In this document: positions 1 to 5,178 of the stretch, one piece after another
How the letters are laid out: every line of letters starts with the position of its first letter
Numbering within the stretch: position 1 is the stretch's first letter
Assembly: GCA_027011425.1 (NCBI GenBank)
Contig: JALUZX010000788.1
Coordinates: 1 to 5,721, forward strand
DNA from: Planctomycetota bacterium
Lineage (GTDB): Bacteria > Planctomycetota > UBA1135 > JALUZX01
Direction of reading: 5' to 3'
DNA length: 5,721 nt
Notes under the pieces: model-generated
Seen by the model: only the letters and a program-made list of their open reading frames with translations
Told to the model about the DNA's origin: nothing
The model's database searches: none
Translations under genes and position numbers: made by a program

Positions 1-562
1 CCCCTCCTTCCCATGCAGCCACCCAGTCTCCGCCCCGTTCCTGGGCGAAGTAACAGGCCCGCTCCGCGCCTTTGAGCAAGGCGTCGTGAAAGAGGAGGTC
101 TTTTCCCGAGGAGGCGGCGATCCCGATGGAAAGGGTCACATGGAAAGACTTGCCCTCCACGAGGAACTCATGCTTCTTCACCTCCTCCTTGACCCGCTCC
201 GCCAGGGTCCGGCACCCCTCCAGGTCCGTGTGGGGCAGAAGGAGCAAGATCCCCTCCCGCTCGTAGACCCCGAGGAAATCCGAAACTCGAACGGCCTTCC
301 TGAGAAAGAGCATGACCTCCTTGAGAAGGAGCCCCCGGATCCGGGGACCGTGGAGGTCGGCTTTTTCGTCCAGCCGGTCCACCGAGAGGAGGGCGCATGA
401 AAGAGGCTGTCGATACCGCCGGGCCCGGGCGAACTCCACCTTGAGGAGGTGAAGGACCTGGGCCTCGTTGAAGAGGGCTTCCTCGCCGGGCGGCTCCACC
501 CGGGGAACCTTTTCCTCCAAGGGCCTCTCACCTGGTTTCCGATCTCTCTTCCCCCCAGCCAT
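1..562 (-). CDS. Degenerate GGDEF-domain protein, C-terminus cut by window edge
   Basis: This reading frame stays open from an ATG at 562-560 to the left edge (187 codons seen, no stop). The start is preceded by the SD-like run AGAGGTGAGGAG (566-577). Residues 1-28 are charged and probably disordered. Residues 42-57 (FARARRYRQPLSCALL) and V61-D62 match the first strand of GGDEF domains. Residues 88-125 follow the family pattern, with RVSDFLG, then LLLLPHTDLEG and LAERVKEEV. Residues 142-149 (VTLSIGIA) match the late conserved strand. The signature itself is lost: residues 101-105 read EREGI where active diguanylate cyclases have GGDEF. D62 may keep the first metal-binding Asp, but the signature acidic pair and glycines are absent, and no RxxD inhibitory site is visible. 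No membrane segment or sensor domain is seen. Inference: a catalytically inactive, cytoplasmic GGDEF-fold protein, perhaps a ligand-binding or protein-binding module. The missing C-terminus could hold another domain. Family call is firm; function is unknown. Confidence 0.82.
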   Translation of the reverse strand, partial: MAGGKRDRKPGERPLEEKVPRVEPPGEEALFNEAQVLHLLKVEFARARRYRQPLSCALLSVDRLDEKADLHGPRIRGLLLKEVMLFLRKAVRVSDFLGVYEREGILLLLPHTDLEGCRTLAERVKEEVKKHEFLVEGKSFHVTLSIGIAASSGKDLLFHDALLKGAERACYFAQERGGDWVAAWEGG

Positions 563-616
563 AGGCTCCTCACCTCTCTTTTTTTTCTCTCGGGGGTCGC
601 CCCCCGGAGGCCCCAT

Positions 617-649
617 AAAAAAGGTTCCCCTCCAGGGGAGGGGAACCTT
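617..649 (-). terminator. Intrinsic (Rho-independent) terminator, minus strand, upstream of the GGDEF gene
   Basis: Bases 621-633 and 637-649 are perfectly complementary, giving a 13-bp GC-rich stem around a 3-base loop (634-636). Read on the minus strand, the stem runs straight into six T residues (622-617), the classical terminator layout. The plus strand has A residues before the stem and no T-run after it, so the orientation is clear. It lies only about 55 bases before the minus-strand ATG at 562, with no minus-strand gene just upstream for it to terminate. It may therefore act as an attenuator for the GGDEF gene or end a short RNA. Confidence 0.85.
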
Positions 650-662
650 ACGAAAAGGGGAT

Positions 663-716
663 GGCTACAAGGAGGAGAGGGCGGTTAGGGAGGGGAAGAA
701 TCTCCACCTCGTAGCC
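663..716 (-). repeat. Long imperfect inverted repeat (stem-loop) in the leader region
   Basis: Arms 663-678 and 701-716 pair over 16 positions with one mismatch (T-T at 673/706 on the minus-strand RNA reading) and one G-U wobble, enclosing a 22-base loop. The outer GGCTAC/GTAGCC ends pair perfectly. It lies 13 bases before the terminator stem in the minus-strand direction, so a minus transcript would carry two successive hairpins. The G-U pair forms only in a minus-strand transcript; on the plus-strand RNA it would be an A-C mismatch. This weakly favours the minus strand. I recognise no riboswitch or named RNA family in it. Confidence 0.6.
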
Positions 717-773
717 TGTCCCTGCTTGCAAACCTGGTCGCTCGAAGTCTTTCAGGCAATCAGGCAAGGAGAA

Positions 774-801
774 AGTATCCACACTTTTCCACCAGTTTCA
801 A
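774..801 (-). promoter_or_regulatory. Putative sigma-70-type promoter, minus strand
   Basis: On the minus strand, TTGAAA (complement of 796-801, 5 of 6 to TTGACA) is followed after 16 bases by GATACT (complement of 774-779, 4 of 6 to TATAAT). An alternative -10, TACTTT, gives an 18-base spacer. Transcription would start near 767, about 205 bases before the GGDEF start codon, and would pass through the stem-loop at 663-716 and the terminator at 617-649. Consensus matching only; no supporting data. Confidence 0.35.
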
Positions 802-925
802 CCCCCTTTCCAAAAATTTTTCACCGACCTTCCAACACCCCGGGAAAAGGCCTTTGAAGGACGGGGTGATAGGGTCATCCTGGCCTTGGAAGTCGAAGAA
901 AGCAAGATTTTCAGGACCCGGGACG

Positions 926-1885
926 ATGGGCCGAACTTCACTCTTTTCCACGCTTTGGGGGCTTTTCTCCCAGCCCTTCCCCAATGAGGCCCAGGCCTTG
1001 GAAAACCTCTCCTGGCTGTTGGACAGGGGCATTCCTCCAGACCAGGCCCTGGCCTCGGCCTTGGGAAAAGACACACCATCCCTCTCCCGGGGAGAAAAGA
1101 TCTGCGCCCTTCTCCGCCGGGCAGGCTGGGTGAGCCCCGGGGAGGCGGCCTTCCTGGAAGCCCTGGAAAGAGTGGGGAAACTCCCCCAGGGCCTCCAGGC
1201 CCTGGCCCGGTTCCGCCAAGAGACTCGCCGGGCTGCCCGGGCGGCCCTGGGCCGGGCGGCCTACCCCCTTCTCGTGCTCCACCTGGCCCTGGCGCCCCTC
1301 CAGATCCCCCTCCTGCTCCACCGGGGATTCGGACCGGCCCTGACCTCTTTTCTTCTTTGGTGGGCCGCCCTTGACCTGGGGATCCTGGTCCTGGCATGGC
1401 AAACGGGAAGGGCCTGGCGGAAAGGGACCCTGGAAAGCTGGCCCCTTTTTGGGGCCTGGTTCCTCCTTGGAGAAAAAAGGCGCGCCCTCTTCCTTCTCGG
1501 GGAACTCCATGGGGCCGGGGTCCTCTGGGACGAGGCATTGGACCTGGCCGCCCGTTCGGTCTCGGCGCCCAGCCTGAAGCAAGGGCTGATCCTGTGGGGC
1601 CGGGCCCTCTCCAAGGGCCTCCCTCCCGCCAGGGCCCTGATCCGGGCCTTGAACCTGGAAGAGACCTGCTCGGGCCTCCTCCTTTCCGGGGAGAAAACCG
1701 GCCGCCTCCAGGAGAGCCTGGCCGATTGCGGGAAGAACCTGGAAGACCTCTTCTCGCGAAAGGCCCGGTTTCTCGCCGGCGCGGCGGGCACGGGCCTCTA
1801 CGCCCTGGCTGTGGTCGTGACCCTGTTCGTGGTTCTCCGGGCGTTCCTGGCCCTCTACTCCGCGCCTTTCCAAGGACCTCGCTGA
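926..1885 (+). CDS. GspF/PilC-family inner-membrane protein (short type II secretion F-like protein)
   Basis: The 319-residue product has the duplicated T2SF plan of the polytopic platform protein in type II secretion and type IV pilus machines. The first half (residues 21-100) contains LLDRGIPPDQAL and a GEAAFLEALERVGKLPQGL stretch. The second half (187-275) contains LGELHGAGVLWDEAL and SGEKTGRLQESL, matching the family's GE-x-[ST]-G-x-L motif. Hydrophobic segments lie at about 112-132, 140-160 and 285-311, the three-helix layout expected. It is shorter than typical GspF or PilC (about 400 residues). I chose ATG 926, with a weak AGGA at 913-916; an in-frame TTG at 854 would add 24 residues without family features. 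No GspE ATPase, pseudopilin or secretin gene is adjacent in the window, so it is an orphan here and its machine is unknown. The family places it in the inner membrane, contacting an assembly ATPase. Its last 31 bases overlap the convergent minus-strand gene. Confidence 0.85.
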   Translation: MGRTSLFSTLWGLFSQPFPNEAQALENLSWLLDRGIPPDQALASALGKDTPSLSRGEKICALLRRAGWVSPGEAAFLEALERVGKLPQGLQALARFRQETRRAARAALGRAAYPLLVLHLALAPLQIPLLLHRGFGPALTSFLLWWAALDLGILVLAWQTGRAWRKGTLESWPLFGAWFLLGEKRRALFLLGELHGAGVLWDEALDLAARSVSAPSLKQGLILWGRALSKGLPPARALIRALNLEETCSGLLLSGEKTGRLQESLADCGKNLEDLFSRKARFLAGAAGTGLYALAVVVTLFVVLRAFLALYSAPFQGPR

Positions 1886-2418
1886 TCCCAGGGGAGAGCC
1901 TCGATTCTTCGCAAGGCCCGGCGGGCCCTGAGGGAGACCTCGGGAGGACCTGTCCAGACCAGTTTGTGGAGGAGGGGTCGAATGGGGCGGCCCAGGCGGA
2001 CGAGTTCCTCCTCCCCCCTATCCCGGTCGGTCCCCTTGGGGGAGTAGAGAAGGCGGACCCACCGGCGGGCTTCCACCTCCTTTTCCGGGAAACGGCTTTT
2101 TCTGCCCGGAAGGATCACCCGCACCTTCGGCAGGGGCTCCAGGCGGCGGAGCCGGACCACTGGAAGGGAGAGGATCTTTCCGCTTCCAAGCCGGAAGAGA
2201 AGTCTCCCCCTCCTGGCCCGCCCCAGGGGAAGGCCGGAAAGGACCCTTCCCGAGGAAAGGATGGCCCGAAACGAACCCGGACGGGAGGAAAGGAACCGGG
2301 GGCCCCCAAGACCGGCCTCGGTGGAAGCCGAAGGGAAGAGAAGGAGCAGGAGAACCCCCAGGGCTCCCCGGCTCTTCTGTGGGATTGAACCCATCCAGCC
2401 CGGAAGAAGGCGCCGCAT
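1855..2418 (-). CDS. Small basic exported protein with HEAT-like C-terminal repeat, unknown function
   Basis: The 187-residue product begins with a basic stretch and a Leu-rich core (about residues 19-28, GALGVLLLLL), then small residues near 30-35 (SASTEA), as in a Sec signal peptide. Residues 49-92 look like a small beta-rich module: SSGRVLSGL, RGRLLFRLGSGKILSLP. Residues 117-174 resemble a HEAT-like unit, with ARRWVRLL, then GEEELVRLGRPIRPLL and PPEVSLRARRALRRIEAL. The pattern 'A..L...L.S....R..A..EL..LG...P.L...L....PEVR.RA...L..I' is one I associate with planctomycete secreted proteins (recall, unverified). The product is strongly Arg-rich and no catalytic motif is visible. Codon choice matches its neighbours, supporting a real gene. 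ATG 2418 has only a distant GAGGG upstream; ATG 2394 would give a normal-looking 27-residue signal peptide. Whichever start is used, it lies against the start of the divergent peptidase gene. Inference: an exported adaptor-like protein, outside the cytoplasmic membrane. Confidence 0.68.
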   Translation of the reverse strand: MRRLLPGWMGSIPQKSRGALGVLLLLLFPSASTEAGLGGPRFLSSRPGSFRAILSSGRVLSGLPLGRARRGRLLFRLGSGKILSLPVVRLRRLEPLPKVRVILPGRKSRFPEKEVEARRWVRLLYSPKGTDRDRGEEELVRLGRPIRPLLHKLVWTGPPEVSLRARRALRRIEALPWDQRGPWKGAE

Positions 2419-3604
2419 GAAAAAGACTACCCTCTTCCCCGGGGAGGAGACGGTGGGAAGGTATGGGCTCCAAGCGGACCCTGGAGCCCTGCTGGAGGAC
2501 TTTCTCACCCTGGTCCAGATGGACTCCCCTTCCGGCAAAGAGGGGGAGGTGGCGGCCTGGTGCAGGGAGAAACTGGAGGAGCTGGGGATCCGGTGCGTTA
2601 CGGACCGTACGGGTGAACTCCTGGGAGGAGAGACGGGAAACCTCCATGGTTTCCTTCCGGGAACCAAAGGCGGACCGTCCTTGTTGCTCTCGGCCCACAT
2701 GGACACGGTTTCCGAAGCCGCCGGGGTCCGCCCCCTTGTGGAGAAAGGGTGCATCCGCAGCGATGGGTCCACCCCGCTGGGGGCGGACGACAAGTCGGGG
2801 ATCGTAGTGATCCTCCACGCCCTCCGGCTCCTTCTTCACCGCCCGGGGCCCAGGCCGGACCTGCACATTCTTTTCACCGTCCAGGAGGAAACGGGCCTCA
2901 AGGGGGCCCGGGCCGCCGAATTCCCCAAAAGGAAGCCCGCCGGCGCCCTGGTCCTGGACGGAGGCTCGGTGGATCGCCTCATCCACAAGGCCCCGGCCAA
3001 GAATTCCTTCCAGTTCCACTTCCGCGGCAAGGAGGCCCATCTGACAAGAGAACCGGAATTTGGTTTGAACGCCGTGGAAATGGCGGCCCAGGCCGTGGCT
3101 GCCATGCCGCTGGGCCGTATCGACGCCCTGACCACGGCAAACGTCTCCTCCATCCGGAGTTCAGGGGGAGCGGGGAAGGTGCCCGTTTCCTGCGTGGTGG
3201 AGGGGGAAGTCTCCTCCCTGGAGAAGAAAACCCTCGAACGGGTGACCCACGACCTCTACAAGGCGGCCATGGCCGCCATCCAGGGCCGCCGGGTGGTGCT
3301 GGGGGGAAGAACATGGAAACCGGGCCTGGAAGCCAGAATCGAACCTCTTCACCCGGCTCTCGACCTACCCCCCTCCCATCCCCTGATCCTGGCCGTGAAA
3401 GAAGCCGCCCTCTCCCTCGGGAGGGGAGTCCAGCTCTACGCCGCCTCGGGCGGGTGCGACGCCAACGTCTTCTTCGCCCGGGGGATTCCTTCCCTCGTGC
3501 TGGGGACGGGCATGGCCCTCCCCCACACTTCCCAGGAAAACATCCGCCTGGAGGACATGGTCCGGGCGACCCAGCTTCTGGCCAGGGTCGTGCAGGTCCT
3601 GTAA
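2417..3604 (+). CDS. M20-family zinc metallopeptidase (peptidase T-like)
   Basis: The 395-residue product is full length for M20 aminopeptidase/deacylase-type hydrolases that cleave short peptides or amide bonds with two metal ions. The motifs are in order: S-A-H94-M-D96-T-V (first metal His and catalytic-base-side Asp), L-G-A-D124-D-K-S-G (bridging Asp), Q-E157-E158-T-G (catalytic and metal Glu), L-D181-G-G (metal Asp), and P-H370-T-S (metal His). Residues 195-295 form the inserted dimerisation domain, with KEAH208 and EFGLNAVEMAAQAVAAMPLGRID. That domain departs from close relatives: AGKVPVS stands where ATNxVPD is usual. There is no signal peptide, so it should be cytoplasmic. ATG 2417 follows GGAAGAAGG (2402-2410) at 6 bases; GTG 2453 follows GGGGAGG and is a real alternative, as family similarity starts only near residue 23. 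The substrate cannot be read from sequence. The gene is divergent from the exported-protein gene and 92 bases before rpoN. Confidence 0.9.
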   Translation: MKKTTLFPGEETVGRYGLQADPGALLEDFLTLVQMDSPSGKEGEVAAWCREKLEELGIRCVTDRTGELLGGETGNLHGFLPGTKGGPSLLLSAHMDTVSEAAGVRPLVEKGCIRSDGSTPLGADDKSGIVVILHALRLLLHRPGPRPDLHILFTVQEETGLKGARAAEFPKRKPAGALVLDGGSVDRLIHKAPAKNSFQFHFRGKEAHLTREPEFGLNAVEMAAQAVAAMPLGRIDALTTANVSSIRSSGGAGKVPVSCVVEGEVSSLEKKTLERVTHDLYKAAMAAIQGRRVVLGGRTWKPGLEARIEPLHPALDLPPSHPLILAVKEAALSLGRGVQLYAASGGCDANVFFARGIPSLVLGTGMALPHTSQENIRLEDMVRATQLLARVVQVL

Positions 3605-3696
3605 CCGGAGTTTCTCTTTTCGCCGGAGGCGGCTAGAATCGAGACTGGTCCCCCAAGCAAGGGGCCTCGAAGAAGACGCCAGAGAAACGGACCGAC

Positions 3697-5166
3697 GTGA
3701 ACCCCAGGATAGGACTCAACCTGAGCCACCGGCAGGAGCTTCGCCTCCTCCAGTCGCCCCAGATGATCCAGGCCATGCAGATCCTCCAGCAGCCCTTGAT
3801 GGAGCTGAAGGAGAGGATCGACCAGGAACTCCAGGAAAACGTCTTCCTGGAGGTCAAGGAGCAGGACCAGGACCAGACAGAGAGGGAACGGGAGGAGAGG
3901 GGAGAACTTCTCCGCCAGGAAGAGGCAAGGGGGGGAGAGGACCTGGGGGAACCCGTTTCGGCTCTCTACGAGACCCTGGAAGAACTTGAAAAACGGTCTC
4001 TTGATTTCAGGCCCGTGCCGGGAGGGCGTAAGGGAGGGGAGGACGGGGAGGACGCCAAGCACGAGGCATTGCAGAACACGGCCGTCGCCGGGGTCACCCT
4101 GGCGGAGTATCTCCTGGAACAGCTCGCCATGCTGGACCTGACCCCCACCATGCGGCGTCTCGTGGAGCTGGTGATCTACAACATGGACGACAACGGCCGC
4201 CTCCTGGTCACGCCTGAGGAGATCGCCCGGGAGGCGGGGGGAGGGGTCACGAAGGAACAGGCCGAGGAGGCCATCCGAATCGTCCAGAAAATGGACCCAC
4301 CCGGCGTGGCGGCCCGGGACCTGAAGGAGAGTCTGCTCCTCCAGCTGGACCGTTTCGACGGGGACCATTCTTTCCTGCGCACCCTCATCCAGGACCACCT
4401 GGAAGACATCCTGATGAACCGCCTCCCCAAGGTCTGCCGGCAGACAGGGAAATCCATGGAAGAGGTCAAGGAAGCCCTGGAATTCCTGCGCCACCTCAAC
4501 CCCAAGCCCGGCGCCGAGTTCGGCAGGGAAGTGAACTACACGGTGGTTCCCGACGTAGTGGTAGAGGAGGTGGACGGGCGCTACGAGGTCCAGGTGGTCA
4601 GGGATCCCCTCCCGTCCCTCCAAATCTCCCCGGTCTACAAGAAGCTTCTCAAGGAGGCGAAGAAGGACAAGAAAGTCTACGAATACCTCCGCAAGAAGAT
4701 CGAAACGGCCCGGGCCTTCATGGACGCCATCCAGCAGAGACAGAGCACGCTCCAGAGAATCAGCCAGGTCCTGGTGGAGAAGCAGAAGGAGTTTCTCGAG
4801 CAGGGAGTGGAGAAGCTCAAGCCCATGAAGATGCAGGACGTGGCCGACGCGATCGGGGTCCACATCTCCACGGTGAGCCGGGCCATCTCGGGGAAATACA
4901 TGCAGACCCCCAGGGGCATCTTCGAGTTGAGGAGGTTCTTCTCCACGGGAACCACCAACGAAGAGGGGAAGGCGCTGAGCCAGAACACCATCAAGGAATG
5001 GGTCCGTGAGATCGTGAACGCCGAGGACAAGAAGCACCCCCTGTCGGACGACGAGATCGTGGAGAAGCTTCAGAAGGAAAAAGGCGTCAAGCTTGCCAGA
5101 CGGACGGTCACCAAGTATCGGAAGGCCCTGGGAATTCCTTCTTCCCGGTTGAGAAAGTCTTACTAG
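3697..5166 (+). CDS. rpoN: RNA polymerase sigma-54 factor RpoN
   Basis: The 489-residue product is a complete sigma-54. Sigma-54 directs core RNA polymerase to -24/-12 promoters and needs an AAA+ enhancer-binding activator. Region I spans residues 1-52 (Gln/Leu-rich, with QSPQMIQAMQILQQPLMEL and LQENVFLE). Region II, residues 53-125, is an extended acidic linker. The core-binding domain covers about 130-330, with LEQLAMLDLTP, YNMDDNGRLL, KMDPPGVAARDL and LRHLNPKPGAEFG. The DNA-binding part follows: a helix-turn-helix at about 377-400 (MQDVADAIGVHISTVSRAIS), GIFELRRFFS, and the RpoN box at 467-476 (ARRTVTKYRK; consensus ARRTVAKYRE). The start is GTG. An in-frame TAG lies at 3634-3636, no other ATG, GTG or TTG lies between it and 3697, and the next ATG would delete much of Region I, so the start is well supported. 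The Shine-Dalgarno is poor, suggesting modest translation. A TAGAAT hexamer at 3634-3639 could be a -10 box but lacks a good -35. The efp gene follows after 12 bp. Confidence 0.97.
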   Translation: MNPRIGLNLSHRQELRLLQSPQMIQAMQILQQPLMELKERIDQELQENVFLEVKEQDQDQTEREREERGELLRQEEARGGEDLGEPVSALYETLEELEKRSLDFRPVPGGRKGGEDGEDAKHEALQNTAVAGVTLAEYLLEQLAMLDLTPTMRRLVELVIYNMDDNGRLLVTPEEIAREAGGGVTKEQAEEAIRIVQKMDPPGVAARDLKESLLLQLDRFDGDHSFLRTLIQDHLEDILMNRLPKVCRQTGKSMEEVKEALEFLRHLNPKPGAEFGREVNYTVVPDVVVEEVDGRYEVQVVRDPLPSLQISPVYKKLLKEAKKDKKVYEYLRKKIETARAFMDAIQQRQSTLQRISQVLVEKQKEFLEQGVEKLKPMKMQDVADAIGVHISTVSRAISGKYMQTPRGIFELRRFFSTGTTNEEGKALSQNTIKEWVREIVNAEDKKHPLSDDEIVEKLQKEKGVKLARRTVTKYRKALGIPSSRLRKSY

Positions 5167-5178
5167 AAAGAAAGAGGC

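Larger units (their letters stand above)
563..925. other. Gene-free regulatory stretch between divergent genes
   Basis: No convincing coding frame exists here on either strand; the open frames lack family features and are continuations or shadows of neighbours. The stretch separates the minus-strand GGDEF gene from the plus-strand GspF-like gene. On the minus strand it contains a promoter-like pair, a long stem-loop and an intrinsic terminator, listed separately. Bases 785-830 are locally AT-richer than the rest of the window and include the tract CAAAAATTTTT near 811-821. I found no good plus-strand promoter for the GspF-like gene. Confidence 0.6.

Noticed and set aside
648..707. A 19-residue minus-strand GTG-start leader-peptide frame ending next to the terminator
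   Set aside because: The position suits an attenuation peptide, but the ribosome-binding site is weak and there is no run of one regulatory amino acid beyond scattered Leu and Pro. A frame this short is expected by chance.
617..767. 6S RNA or GEMM c-di-GMP riboswitch in the leader
   Set aside because: TTTGCAAGCAGGGACAGGC on the minus strand recalls a 6S arm, but the matching 3' arm is absent. The GEMM core segments are not present.
854..925. Upstream TTG start extending the GspF-like protein by 24 residues
   Set aside because: The extra residues have no family similarity and no good Shine-Dalgarno precedes the TTG; ATG 926 is preferred.
938..1873. Open frames of 311 and 246 codons on the minus strand across the GspF-like gene
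   Set aside because: They lie antisense to a gene with clear GspF motifs and membrane segments, and their Gly/Pro/Arg-rich composition is typical of GC-rich shadow frames.
1396..2388. A 330-codon plus-strand open frame from inside the GspF-like gene into the minus-strand exported-protein gene
   Set aside because: It is Pro/Gly-rich low-complexity sequence, with no domain, overlapping two better candidates.
3605..3696. Promoter or terminator between the peptidase gene and rpoN
   Set aside because: TAGAAT at 3634-3639 is a fair -10 box but no acceptable -35 lies 16-18 bases upstream. The hairpins here are only about 4 bp with no T-run.
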